Positions 7,917-17,177 are shown, counted from the first letter of the stretch. The stretch: 64,000 bases of DNA from Gordonibacter faecis (GCF_030077735.1 NZ_JASJEU010000020.1:1-64000), one strand, 5' to 3'. Translations and numbers: made by a program. Notes: a model not told the origin generated them from the sequence alone.

Positions 7917-10544
7917 TTAGTGGGATTCTGCCCAGGTGCTGCCATAGGAGACATCTACGTCAAGGGGAACTCGTAGTTCAACGATGTTCTCCATGACCTC
8001 TTTCACCATGGCGGACAAAGGCTCAATCTCTTCCTCCGGCACGCTGAAGTCCAGCTCGTCGTGCACCTGTAGAAGGAGGCGCGCCTTGAAGCCTTCGGCC
8101 ATGAGGCGGCGCTGCACCTCGGCCATCGCCAGCTTGATAACGTCGGCGGCGCTGCCCTGCATGGGGTGGTTCATAGCCGTGCGCTCGCCGAAGCCGCGCT
8201 GGTTGGCGTTGCCGGCACGCAACTCCGGAATGTGGCGCTTGCGGCCAAACATTGTTTCGGCATAGCCCTTCTCTTTCGCCTGCTCAATGGTGTCATCCAG
8301 GTACGCGCGCACGCCGGGATACGCCGCGAAGTAGCGATCGATCATCTCCTTGGCCTCGGAGAACGGAATGCCCAGGCTCTGCGACAGGCCGAACGCCTGC
8401 TGGCCGTACACAATGCCGAAGTTCACAGCCTTTGCGCGGCTGCGCAGCTCGGGCGTAACGTCTTCCACCGGGATGCCGAACACGCGGCTTGCCGTTGCGG
8501 CGTGGAAGTCGGCACCGGAGCAGAACGCGGCCACCAGGTGCTCATCACCCGACAGGTGTGCCAGAAGGCGAAGCTCGATCTGCGAGTAGTCGGCCGAGAG
8601 GAACTTGTGGCCCGGCTCAATGGGCACGAAGCACTCGCGAATCTGGCGGCCGAACTCGGTGCGCACAGGAATGTTTTGCAGGTTCGGGTCGGACGAGGAC
8701 AAACGCCCCGTTGTGGTCACCGTCTCATTGAAGCACGTGTGCACGCGACCATCTTCGGCGCGCATGCGCGGCAGTGCGTCTATATAGGTAGACTTGATTT
8801 TCGCCAACTCGCGGTAGCGCAAGACGAGGGCGGGCAACTCGTGGGTGGTCGCAAGTTCCTTGAGCACGCCGGCATCGGTGGAGTAGCCGCGCTGGTTTTT
8901 CTTGAGCGGCTTGAGCCCCAGCACTTCGAAGAGAATGTGCGAGAGCTGCTTCGGGGAATCGAGGTTGAACTCCTCCCCCGCCAGCTCAATCACGCGCACC
9001 TTGAGTTCGTCAAGTTCAGCTTGGGTCGATTCGCCCAGTTCAGCCAAGCGCTCACAGTCGAGCGCGGTGCCCGTGCGCTCCATAACGGCAAGCACGCCCA
9101 CCAGCGGCAGGTCGATGTCGAAATAGGCGCGATGACTGCCGTCGCGCTCGATGGCCTCGGTGAGCGCGCCCACGAGTGTGTACGCCGCCGCTGCCTGCAC
9201 TACGGCCAGGTCGCGCTCGGTCTTCGTCTCGGGAAGCACGCCGCCGCAGTACACATCAAGTAGCGCGTCGTAGGTGTACTCGGTCACCGACGAGTTCAGC
9301 ACGTAGCCCGCCAACCCCAGGTCAAAGGCGCGCACGTTCACCACGTCAGCGTCGTCCACCAGCGCGGGCTCGGTGGTGTCAGCCGGGTAAATGCGGTGGA
9401 GTGCCTGTTTGACATCGAACGTCGCAAACGACCCTTCACGCACGATGCGCGCGAAAGTAGCAAGGCCTTCCTCGTCTTCGAAGAGCGCCGTGCCCTCCGA
9501 CGTGCTCACCACGCACGACAGGCTTGGGTTGAAAAGTGACACCTGCTCGGGCTCGGCAAACGCCACGCCCACCGTCTCGTCGCGGCCCATGGCCGCTTCC
9601 AAGAGCGCCTTCGCTTCGCTCCCGTGCACAACCGGCTCCCAGGAAAGCTGCGCCGGCTTCTTTTCCAGTTCACGGCCCACCAGTTTCAGCACGCGGCTGA
9701 GGTGTGAGTTGAACTGCACTTTCGAGAAGGCCTCGGTCACCACTTCCGCGTCGAACGACGGGAAGCTGCACGCCTCCAAGTCGAGCGGGAATTCCACGTC
9801 GCGCACGATGGTAGCCACCTCGCGGCTGGCGAAGGCAGCATCCTTGTTCTCTTCGATGCGCTCCTTTTGGCGGCCTTTGAGTTCGTCGGTGTGCTCGTAG
9901 AGGCCCTCCAGGTTGCCGTAGGCTTGTAGCAGCTTGGCGGCCGTCTTCTCGCCGATGCCGGGCACGCCGGGGATGTTGTCGGAGGCGTCGCCCTTGAGGC
10001 CCAGGTAATCGGGCACCTGAGCAGGCGTGATGCCGTAGCGCTCCTTCACCTCTTCCGGACCGTAAATGGCAACGTCGGTGATACCCTTCTTCGTGGTGAC
10101 AATGCGCGTGAGGTCGCTCGCCAGCTGATAGGCGTCCTTGTCGCCCGTCACGAGCAGCGTTTCGTAGCCCAGTTCCTCGTTGCGCGCGGCGATGGTGCCC
10201 AGCACGTCGTCGCCCTCCCAGCCCTTGATGCGCACGACGGGTATGGCCATGGCTTCCAGCAGCTCTTCGATGATGGGGAACTGCACTTTAAGGTCGTCGT
10301 CCATGGGCGGGCGCTGCGCCTTGTACTGTTCGATGGCTTTCATGCGGAATTCGGGGCGCCCGGCGTCGAAGGCGCAGATGAGAGCGTCGGGGGCCGCAAT
10401 GTCGATGAATTTCAGCAGCATGGCCATGAAGCCGAACACCGCGTTGGTGGGGCGGCCGTCGGGGGCGTTCATGGTTTGGGGCACGGCATGATAGGCGCGG
10501 TGCATGAGCGAGTTGCCGTCGATGACGGCGATCTTCTTCGGCAT
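7917..10544 (-). CDS. polA: DNA polymerase I
   Basis: Family A polymerase (875 aa) for Okazaki fragment processing and repair. The N-terminal 5' nuclease begins IAVIDGNSLMHRAYHA and has GWEGDDVLGT and GLKGDASDNIPGVPGIGEKTA. The middle domain corresponds to 3'-5' exonuclease, but the usual metal-binding DTE segment reads GVAFAEPEQ and the later carboxylates are not evident, so proofreading is probably lost. The polymerase domain keeps motif A DYSQIELRLLAH, motif B RSRAKAVNFGIVYG and motif C LQVHDELDF. It appears monocistronic. Confidence 0.96.
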   Translation of the reverse strand: MPKKIAVIDGNSLMHRAYHAVPQTMNAPDGRPTNAVFGFMAMLLKFIDIAAPDALICAFDAGRPEFRMKAIEQYKAQRPPMDDDLKVQFPIIEELLEAMAIPVVRIKGWEGDDVLGTIAARNEELGYETLLVTGDKDAYQLASDLTRIVTTKKGITDVAIYGPEEVKERYGITPAQVPDYLGLKGDASDNIPGVPGIGEKTAAKLLQAYGNLEGLYEHTDELKGRQKERIEENKDAAFASREVATIVRDVEFPLDLEACSFPSFDAEVVTEAFSKVQFNSHLSRVLKLVGRELEKKPAQLSWEPVVHGSEAKALLEAAMGRDETVGVAFAEPEQVSLFNPSLSCVVSTSEGTALFEDEEGLATFARIVREGSFATFDVKQALHRIYPADTTEPALVDDADVVNVRAFDLGLAGYVLNSSVTEYTYDALLDVYCGGVLPETKTERDLAVVQAAAAYTLVGALTEAIERDGSHRAYFDIDLPLVGVLAVMERTGTALDCERLAELGESTQAELDELKVRVIELAGEEFNLDSPKQLSHILFEVLGLKPLKKNQRGYSTDAGVLKELATTHELPALVLRYRELAKIKSTYIDALPRMRAEDGRVHTCFNETVTTTGRLSSSDPNLQNIPVRTEFGRQIRECFVPIEPGHKFLSADYSQIELRLLAHLSGDEHLVAAFCSGADFHAATASRVFGIPVEDVTPELRSRAKAVNFGIVYGQQAFGLSQSLGIPFSEAKEMIDRYFAAYPGVRAYLDDTIEQAKEKGYAETMFGRKRHIPELRAGNANQRGFGERTAMNHPMQGSAADVIKLAMAEVQRRLMAEGFKARLLLQVHDELDFSVPEEEIEPLSAMVKEVMENIVELRVPLDVDVSYGSTWAESH

Positions 10545-10605
10545 AAAGCTCGTCCTTCGTCGTTGGATGTGAGGTTAACAAGTATAACCCATGGGGGTGG
10601 TCCGC

Positions 10606-10717
10606 GCCGGGGTGGTGCAGTACCCAGTCGCTCGGACAATCCTGGGCTCGCGCAAAACGCCCACTGGGCGTTTTGGCTCGTGCGGAACTCGCTTGGTGGG
10701 CACCGCACCACCCCGCC
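10606..10717 (+). repeat. Structured palindromic repeat, copy B
   Basis: Outer arms gccggggtggtgcag and the matching caccgcaccaccccg enclose cccagtcgctcgg, an inner hairpin aaaacgcccactgggcgtttt, and ggctcgtgcggaactcgctt. The non-paired blocks match copy A (minus strand, 1122-1232) almost exactly, whereas both stems differ but remain paired. It lies between the glnR terminator and polA. Confidence 0.6.
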
Positions 10718-10869
10718 GCTGCGTTTTCGCTATTTGGTTCTCCTTGAAAATATCATATGAGACGGGTAGGACTTGCCCGTCGGGAGAGATCAACCGGCAA
10801 GTCGGGACAACTCGCTCAGCACCTTGTGGAGAAGAGGGGTCAACCCGAGTACCCTCATTGCCCCCCGAG

Positions 10870-10897
10870 AAAAAACTGCCGGGGGACTACCCCCGGC
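10870..10897 (-). terminator. Rho-independent terminator of glnA-glnR
   Basis: Perfect 8-bp stem gccggggg/cccccggc with a 4-base loop, followed on the minus strand by ag and six T. It lies 95 bp after the glnR stop. Confidence 0.88.
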
Positions 10898-10991
10898 TCT
10901 TGGAAGTAGTTCCTTGCGGAACCACCAAAGACTTTATACCACAATTAAAGTTTGACTCCGAGAGGGAAATGGAACTTGCGGACTCTTGGAC

Positions 10992-11663
10992 CTACACGCT
11001 CCAGAGGTAGCCTACGCCTCGGATGGTTTCTAGGTGGTGGGCTAGGTCGGGGCCTAGTTTGGCGCGGATGCGCCGAACGTGGACATCGACGGTGCGAGAG
11101 CCGCCGTAGTAGTCGAAGCCCCAGACGCGGCGCAGCAGCGCGTCGCGGGAGTAGGTGCGGCCCGGGTGTGTGGCAAGGAACGTCAGGAGCGCGTACTCTA
11201 AATAGGTAAGGTCGAGGGGCTCGCCAGCCACCGCTACCTGGTACGTGGCCAGGTTAATGCTGAGGCTGTCCACGGTCACCACGTCGGATGAGGCGCTTTC
11301 GCTTCCTGGCCACAGCAGGTTGCGGATGCGCGCCGTACACTCATCCGCTGAGGCGCCGTGTACCACAAAATCGCTTTTCACCTGCACGGGCATGCGGAAT
11401 TCGCCGAGATCACCCTCGTCTACGATGGCCAAAAGCGCGCCGACACCCTCTTCTACTAATAATGGTTCTGCCTCGGCCACGCGCTCGAACGTGCTGCTGC
11501 GCGCTTCGAATACCACCAGATCACAGCCCGGATGAAGCGCAAGCAGCTTCTTGAACTGGAGGGATGAACCGGCGAACACCTCGGCATCAAACGTCGAGAG
11601 CACCTGCTGGAACTTGTGCGCATTATCCAGACTGTCCGCAATAAAGATGACGGTTTTTCTCAT
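10992..11663 (-). CDS. glnR: GlnR-like orphan winged-helix response regulator
   Basis: OmpR/PhoB-type regulator (223 aa). The N-terminal 120 residues have a receiver-like layout (VIFIADSLDNAHKFQ, DLVVFEA), but the acidic pocket and the phospho-accepting Asp are not canonical. This matches actinobacterial GlnR, which works without a partner kinase. The C-terminal DNA-binding domain (LDLTYLEYALL, THPGRTYSRDALL, GSRTVDVHVRRIRAKLG) is very GlnR-like. It sits 45 bp downstream of glnA in the same direction with its own gagg site, so control of nitrogen assimilation is likely. The symbol is inferred from similarity plus context. Confidence 0.75.
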   Translation of the reverse strand: MRKTVIFIADSLDNAHKFQQVLSTFDAEVFAGSSLQFKKLLALHPGCDLVVFEARSSTFERVAEAEPLLVEEGVGALLAIVDEGDLGEFRMPVQVKSDFVVHGASADECTARIRNLLWPGSESASSDVVTVDSLSINLATYQVAVAGEPLDLTYLEYALLTFLATHPGRTYSRDALLRRVWGFDYYGGSRTVDVHVRRIRAKLGPDLAHHLETIRGVGYLWSV

Positions 11664-11708
11664 ATCAGTGCCTCGCCCACGCTCACGCCCTCACTTCCGC
11701 CGTCATCG

Positions 11709-13052
11709 CTACAGCACCGCCAGGTAGCGGTCGCGCTCCCAAGAACTCACGTTGCCCTGGTACTCGTTCCACTCGGCGCGCTTGGCGCTCACCAGGTAGG
11801 AGTGGATGTGTTCGCCCAGCGTCTCGCGCATGAGATCAGACGTGGCGAACAACTCCACCGCTTCGCCCAGACTTTCGGGAAGGGTGTGGAAGCCCTGGCG
11901 GCGCAAGTCCTGCCGCGAGAGCGCGAACAGGTCCTGGTCTTCCGTGGGAGGCTGCAATTCCAGTTCGTCCTCGATGCCCTTGAGGCCCGCGGCCAGCATC
12001 ACGGCGAAGGCCAGATAGGGGTTGGCCGCCGGGTCCGGGCTGCGCAGCTCAATGCGGCAAGCGTCCTCGCGCTCGGGCCGGTAGCGCGGAATGCGCACGA
12101 GCGTGGAGCGGTTGCGGCTGGCCCACGACAGGTAGGTGGGTGCTTCCCCACCGCAGATCAGGCGCTTGTAGGAGTTCACGAACTGGTTTGTGATCACGCA
12201 GAATTCAGGCGCGTACTTCAAAATGCCCGCGATGTAGTGCTTCGCCACCTTCGACAGGCGGTAGCCCTGCGGGTCGTTCGGGTCGAAAAATGCGTTGTTG
12301 CCCTCTAGGTCAAACAGGCTTTGGTGCACGTGCATGCCGCTGCCGGGCGCGTCCGAGCGCGGCTTCGGCATGAACGAGGCGTACACGCCGTGCTTGAGCG
12401 CAATTTCCTTTACTACTAATTTATAGGTCATGACGGCGTCGGCCATGGACAACGCATCGGTGAAGCGCAGGTCAATCTCGTGCTGCGAGGGGCCGTTCTC
12501 GTGGTGTGAGTACTCCACGGGGATGCCCATTTTCTCCAGCGTGAGCACGGTGTCACGGCGCAGGTCAGAGGCGTAATCGAGGCTCGTAAGGTCGAAGTAG
12601 CCGCCGCGGTCGAGCACCTCGGTACCTTCCGCATCCTTAAAATAGTAGAACTCCAACTCCGGGCCCACGTTAAACACGTAGCCCCGCTCGCGCGCCTTCG
12701 CCACGGTTTGTGCAAGCACGTGGCGCGGGTCGCCCTCAAACGGCTGGCCATCGGGCGTGCGGATGCTGCAGAACATGCGCGCCACCGCGTTGTGCTCGGG
12801 GCGCCACGGCAGCACCTGGAACGTAGAGGCATCGGGGAAAGCCAGCATGTCGGATTCCTGCGTGCGGCAAAAGCCCTCGATGCAGCTGCCGTCAAACCCC
12901 ATGCCGTCAGCGAAGGCATCTTCCAACTCCCCCGGCACCACCGCGAACGATTTCATAGTCCCCAGCACGTCGGTGAACCAAAAGCGGACGAAGTGCACGT
13001 CACGGCTCTTGACGGTTTTGAGGACGAAATCCTCATCGGGATTCGTGGTCAT
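11709..13052 (-). CDS. glnA: Glutamine synthetase, type I-alpha
   Basis: Condenses ammonia and glutamate at the cost of ATP. At 447 aa it has the short alpha-type length. Visible motifs are DGSCIEGF (around residue 55), the ATP-site region VEYSHHENGPSQHEIDLRF, MPKPRSDAPGSGMHVHQSL and NRSTLVRIPRYR. The adenylylation loop and its tyrosine found in beta-type enzymes are absent, so control is expected by feedback inhibition and transcription (adjacent GlnR-like gene). A gaaaggaagc site precedes the ATG. The 192-bp spacer to the divergent Hpt gene should hold its promoter; I could not pick one with confidence. Confidence 0.95.
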   Translation of the reverse strand: MTTNPDEDFVLKTVKSRDVHFVRFWFTDVLGTMKSFAVVPGELEDAFADGMGFDGSCIEGFCRTQESDMLAFPDASTFQVLPWRPEHNAVARMFCSIRTPDGQPFEGDPRHVLAQTVAKARERGYVFNVGPELEFYYFKDAEGTEVLDRGGYFDLTSLDYASDLRRDTVLTLEKMGIPVEYSHHENGPSQHEIDLRFTDALSMADAVMTYKLVVKEIALKHGVYASFMPKPRSDAPGSGMHVHQSLFDLEGNNAFFDPNDPQGYRLSKVAKHYIAGILKYAPEFCVITNQFVNSYKRLICGGEAPTYLSWASRNRSTLVRIPRYRPEREDACRIELRSPDPAANPYLAFAVMLAAGLKGIEDELELQPPTEDQDLFALSRQDLRRQGFHTLPESLGEAVELFATSDLMRETLGEHIHSYLVSAKRAEWNEYQGNVSSWERDRYLAVL

Positions 13053-13244
13053 GGAAGCTTCCTTTCTCTTGCGTGATTTTTAGTATACCGCGCGCTGCGG
13101 CCGGTGGTGCACGGCCCGCCACCTCCCCAGATAACATCCGCATGACGAACTGCCACGCGAGCGCGCAGACGATTACAATGTCTCCCGGAGAAACCGCCCG
13201 CCTTTGTAGCGCGGCCACAGAAACAAAACCGGAGGTAGAACACT

Positions 13245-13610
13245 ATGGCTATGACGACTGAGCGCACGTGCGCGCTTGAGGAAGCAGGTATCGATTACGC
13301 CGACGCGCTTGAACGGTTCGGCGGTAACGAAGCGCTGTATGCGCGCCTGGCGGTGAAGTACGCGAACGACCCGCACTTCGCCGCCTTAGAAGAGGCACTT
13401 ACCGCTGACGATACCGAACGGGCGTTTAGCGAGGCACATGCGTTGAAGGGCGTAGCGGGCAACCTGTCGTTTGCCGCACTCTACAACACGGCAACTAAGG
13501 CATGTGAGGACTTGCGTGCGGGAGATCTTGAAGCGGGGCGCGCGCACCTACCGGCTTTGCGCGCCGAGCACGAAGCGGTGTTGGGCGCGTTGGGTTCGCT
13601 TGCGAACTAG
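13245..13610 (+). CDS. Stand-alone Hpt (histidine phosphotransfer) domain protein
   Basis: Small all-helical protein (121 aa). The Hpt signature is AHALKGVAGNLSF around residue 66, with His as the phospho-acceptor and Lys-Gly next to it. Flanking helices (ALYARLAVKYANDPHFAALEEAL, TKACEDLRAGDLEAG) fit the four-helix bundle. A gga.gg site lies upstream of the ATG. No kinase or response regulator is adjacent, so its partners are unknown; the divergent neighbour is glnA. Confidence 0.85.
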   Translation: MAMTTERTCALEEAGIDYADALERFGGNEALYARLAVKYANDPHFAALEEALTADDTERAFSEAHALKGVAGNLSFAALYNTATKACEDLRAGDLEAGRAHLPALRAEHEAVLGALGSLAN

Positions 13611-13715
13611 GCGGGGGGCGCAGGCGCAGCGGGCGCTGCGGGTGGCACCGCGTTCCCCGCGGCCGCGCCCGCGAGGAATGGGCGTCGGGTGGTTCTTGGC
13701 CGCATGAGCGCCCAT

Positions 13716-13736
13716 CCTGCTATAATAGCCCGGTTA
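13716..13736 (+). promoter_or_regulatory. Perfect -10 box just before the GT4 gene (possible leaderless mRNA)
   Basis: TATAAT at 13721-13726 stands ten bases before the ATG at 13736, and no ribosome binding site lies between them. Transcription would start within a few bases of the start codon. The -35 is weak (ttggcc, 19-bp spacer). Confidence 0.5.
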
Positions 13737-15040
13737 TGGATACCAACGACTCGCAGACAACCCTTCCCCGCCCCGGTGCGCGCCCGCGCGCGGCGAAGCG
13801 CATCGCGGTGGTCACCATGGGCGTGAAGCTCGGTGACGAGACGCGGGGCTACACCCGTTTTCGCTTTTTGTCGGAACTGCTGGCTCGCGAGGGCTTCGAG
13901 GTTGACCTGATCACCTCCACGTTCCAGCACTGGGACAAGGCGCAGCGCGACTGTTCAAAACCCTGCTACCAGGGGCTTCCCTACCGCATCGTGTTCATTG
14001 AGGAACCGGGGTACCAAAAGAACCTCGACCTGGCGCGCATCCTCAGCCACCGCACGGCCGCCAAAAACCTGCGCGCGCACTTCGAGCGCGAGGCGGGGGC
14101 TTATGACTTGATCTATGCCGAAATTCCGCCGAACGATGTGGCGCGCGTGTGCGCCGAATGGGCCGAGGAACAGCGCATTCCCTTTGTGGCCGACATCAAC
14201 GATTTGTGGCCCGAGGCCATGCGTATGGTAGTGGACGTGCCCGTGCTCAGCGACATCGCGTTCTACCCCTTTGCCCGCGATGCCCGACGCGTCTACCAGC
14301 TGCTTTCGGCCGCGGTGGGCACGTCTGACGAATACGCGGCGCGACCGGCGAAGGATCGTGAGAAGCCGTATCCCCATATCACCGTGTATGTAGGCAACGA
14401 TCTCGCCTCCTTTGATGCCGGCGCCCACGCGCACGCCGCCGAAGTGGAGAAGCCCGCGGGCGAAGTGTGGGCAACCTACGCGGGTACACTGGGCGCAAGC
14501 TACGACCTTGCCACGCTGGTGAGAGCCGCAGCGCTGCTGGAGCAGGAGCGCCTAGAGCGCACGGCTGCCGGCCAGCCCGCACTTCCCCCCGTACGCGTGA
14601 AGGTGCTCGGCGACGGCCCCGACCGCGCGCGCCTGGAAGCGCTGGCCGCCGAGACGCACGCACCGGTGGATTTCCTCGGCTATATGAAGTACGAGCAGAT
14701 GGCGGCGTGGCTTTGCGCGTCGGACATCACGGTGAACTCGCTCGTGAAGTCCGCAGCGCAAAGCATCGTGACGAAAATTGGCGACTACCTGGCCAGCGGC
14801 AACCCCCTTATCAACACAGGGTCAAGCCCCGAGTTTCGCGCGAAGGTGACCGCCGATGGCTTCGGTGTGAACGTGGAGGCTGAAAACCCCCGCGCACTGG
14901 CCGATGAGCTGGCGAAACTGGCGGGCCATCCCTCGCTTCGCAAAATCATGGGAACAAAGGCGCGCACCGTGGCCGAGCGCGAGTTCGATCAGCCGCACTC
15001 CTACCAGACAATCGTTGACATGCTGCGCACCTTGCTTTGA
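13736..15040 (+). CDS. GT4-family glycosyltransferase
   Basis: GT-B fold protein of 434 aa. The N-terminal Rossmann half begins KRIAVVTMGVKLGDETRGYTRF; the C-terminal half has a YAGTLGASYDLATLV donor-site entry, VKVLGDGPDRARLEAL, VDFLGYMKYEQMAAWL and a membrane-proximal C-terminus. GT4 enzymes add sugars to lipid-linked or surface glycans from nucleotide-sugars. The next two genes encode an aminotransferase and an initiating phosphoglycosyl transferase, so it most likely extends an undecaprenyl-linked amino-sugar. The first 20 residues (proline/arginine-rich) are outside the fold. Confidence 0.85.
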   Translation: MDTNDSQTTLPRPGARPRAAKRIAVVTMGVKLGDETRGYTRFRFLSELLAREGFEVDLITSTFQHWDKAQRDCSKPCYQGLPYRIVFIEEPGYQKNLDLARILSHRTAAKNLRAHFEREAGAYDLIYAEIPPNDVARVCAEWAEEQRIPFVADINDLWPEAMRMVVDVPVLSDIAFYPFARDARRVYQLLSAAVGTSDEYAARPAKDREKPYPHITVYVGNDLASFDAGAHAHAAEVEKPAGEVWATYAGTLGASYDLATLVRAAALLEQERLERTAAGQPALPPVRVKVLGDGPDRARLEALAAETHAPVDFLGYMKYEQMAAWLCASDITVNSLVKSAAQSIVTKIGDYLASGNPLINTGSSPEFRAKVTADGFGVNVEAENPRALADELAKLAGHPSLRKIMGTKARTVAEREFDQPHSYQTIVDMLRTLL

Positions 15041-15135
15041 CCACCGAAAAACGCTTATCACGCGCCCGCTCATGGCCCGACAGCGCTCTGAGCAGGCTGT
15101 TCACACGCTACACGCTACGAACAAGGAGCTAAGTT

Positions 15136-16422
15136 TTGACCGAGCACAGACGCATATCGTTCTCACCGCCCGACATTACGCAGGCCGAGATTGACGAAGT
15201 GGTTGACGCGCTGAAGAGCGGCTGGATTACCACCGGTCCGAAAACCAAGGAGTTTGAGCGTCTGCTGGCCGACTTCACGGGCGCCGAGCGCGTGGCCACG
15301 TTCTCTTCGGCCACCGCCGCGCTTGAATGCGCCCTGCGCGCGCTGGGCGTGGGGCCGGGCGACGAGGTGATTACGAGCGCGTACACCTACAGCGCCTCGT
15401 GCTCGGTGATTTGCCACGTGGGTGCGACACCCGTGCTGTGCGACACGGCTTCCGGCTCCTATGAGATGGACTACGACGCGCTCGCCGGGCTCATCACCGA
15501 GCGCACGCGCGCCGTGATTCCCGTTGATATCGCGGGGCGCATGATTGATTACGACCGGCTGTTTGCCGTGCTGGAAGAGGCGCGCGACCGCTGGCAACCC
15601 GCGAACGACATGCAGCGCGCGATTGGCCGCGTTGCCGTGGTGGCCGACGCCGCCCACTCACTCGGTGCGACGCGCAAGGGCCAGCGCTCCGGGTCGGTTG
15701 CCGACTTTTCCGCGTTTTCGTTCCATGCCGTGAAGAACCTCACCACCGCCGAGGGCGGCGCACTGGCATGGCGTGCGGGGCTCTTTGATTCCGATGAGCT
15801 GTACCAGAACCTCATGCTGATGTCGCTGCACGGCCAAACGAAGGACGCGCTGTCGAAAACCAAGGCCGGGGCCTGGGAATATGACATTGCCTTCCCCGGG
15901 TGGAAGTGCAACATGACCGACATGCAGGCCGCCCTTGGCCTCGCTCAGCTGCGCCGCTACCCTGCTCTGTTGGCGCGGCGGCGTGAACTGGTGGCCCGCT
16001 ACGAAGCTGCGCTTGCGGGCACAGGCGCGGAGGTGCTGCGCCACTTCGAGGACGCAACGGGCGTGAGTGCCGCCGGCGCAGCCGACGATGCAGCCCAGCG
16101 CGCCGACGCGGGCGGGTTCGCTTCGAGCGCGCACCTCATGTTGGTACGCCTGCCCGGCAAGTCCGCGGCATTTCGCAACGCGCTCATTGAGCACCTGGCC
16201 GAAGACGGCGTGTCGGCAAACGTGCACTACAAGCCGTTGCCCCTGTTGACCGCGTATCGCAACCTCGGATTCGACATTACCTCGTTCCCAAACGCGCTCG
16301 CGCAGTACGAAAACGAGGTGACCCTACCGCTGCACACGCTGCTGTCCGACGACGACGTGGACTACGTGGCCGCGGCCTTGAGCCGCGCAGCTCACGTACT
16401 TGAAGCCCAGGGCGTGAGCTGA
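15136..16422 (+). CDS. DegT/DnrJ/EryC1/StrS-family sugar aminotransferase
   Basis: PLP-dependent aminotransferase acting on nucleotide-linked keto-sugars (428 aa). N-terminal SPPDITQAEIDEVVDALKSGWITTGP is the family hallmark. The cofactor lysine is in SFHAVKNLTTAEGG (around residue 198), and DAAHSLGATRKG carries the PLP-contact Asp. The start is TTG at 15136 with aaggag seven bases upstream. Its stop overlaps the next gene's ATG by one base (TGATG). In the Campylobacter pgl system the equivalent enzyme makes the 4-amino group of bacillosamine. An insert rich in Ala/Asp near residue 310 is unusual. Confidence 0.9.
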   Translation: MTEHRRISFSPPDITQAEIDEVVDALKSGWITTGPKTKEFERLLADFTGAERVATFSSATAALECALRALGVGPGDEVITSAYTYSASCSVICHVGATPVLCDTASGSYEMDYDALAGLITERTRAVIPVDIAGRMIDYDRLFAVLEEARDRWQPANDMQRAIGRVAVVADAAHSLGATRKGQRSGSVADFSAFSFHAVKNLTTAEGGALAWRAGLFDSDELYQNLMLMSLHGQTKDALSKTKAGAWEYDIAFPGWKCNMTDMQAALGLAQLRRYPALLARRRELVARYEAALAGTGAEVLRHFEDATGVSAAGAADDAAQRADAGGFASSAHLMLVRLPGKSAAFRNALIEHLAEDGVSANVHYKPLPLLTAYRNLGFDITSFPNALAQYENEVTLPLHTLLSDDDVDYVAAALSRAAHVLEAQGVS

Positions 16423-17024
16423 TGTACGCACGGTTCGGAAAACGGGTGTTTGACCTGGTGGTGGGCATTATCGCCCTCCCCTTTGTGCTGCTAATTATTG
16501 CTATTTTGGCGCCGCTCATTCACTTCGAAGACAAGGGGCCCGTGTTCTACAACGCGCCGCGCGTCGGCAAGGACGGGCGCGACTTCAAAATGTACAAGCT
16601 GCGCTCGATGAAGGTGAACGCGCCCGATTTGACCATGCCCGACGGCTCCACGTACAACGGCGCCGACGACCCCCGCATGACGCGTGTGGGCGCGTTTATG
16701 CGCAAGACCTCGCTTGACGAGATGCCCCAGTTCCTGAATGTGCTCAAGGGCGACATGTCGGTGGTGGGCCCGCGCCCCGACCTGCGCCGCGAAACCGAAC
16801 TTTACCAGGGAGACGAGGCGCTCAAGCTCACCGTGAAGCCCGGCATCACAGGCTACGCCGCGGTGTATGGCCGCAACTCGCTGCCGTGGCACGACCGCCT
16901 GGCGCTTGACGTGAAGTACGTGCGCACCATGAGTTTTGCCCTGGACGTAAAAATATTCTTCAAGACGTTTTCCACGGTGTTCAAGCAAGAAGGCGTGTTC
17001 GTTGAGGACGAAAATCCCTCGTAA
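16422..17024 (+). CDS. Monotopic phosphoglycosyl transferase (bacterial sugar transferase, PglC-like)
   Basis: Transfers a phospho-sugar from a UDP-sugar to undecaprenyl phosphate, starting a glycan (200 aa). It has one N-terminal re-entrant membrane segment (FDLVVGIIALPFVLLIIAILAPLI), then KMYKLRSMK, the catalytic Asp-Glu pair in KTSLDEMPQFLNVLKGDMSVVGPRP, and KPGITGYAAVYGRN. The length is the minimal catalytic form, like PglC. It is translationally coupled to the aminotransferase gene, so the transferred sugar is probably an amino-sugar. Confidence 0.9.
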   Translation: MYARFGKRVFDLVVGIIALPFVLLIIAILAPLIHFEDKGPVFYNAPRVGKDGRDFKMYKLRSMKVNAPDLTMPDGSTYNGADDPRMTRVGAFMRKTSLDEMPQFLNVLKGDMSVVGPRPDLRRETELYQGDEALKLTVKPGITGYAAVYGRNSLPWHDRLALDVKYVRTMSFALDVKIFFKTFSTVFKQEGVFVEDENPS

Positions 17025-17177
17025 AGCTCCCTTTCTCGCGCGTGCGGGTTGCACCGCTGCTTTGGCGCCGCACGCGTGCCCCCACCGTCTGGCGGCTCCT
17101 TTTACGCGGCTGTTACACAGCTAGCACATCTCTCCCTTACACTACAATGGAGAGGTTCACGCGAAAGGAGCACCACC

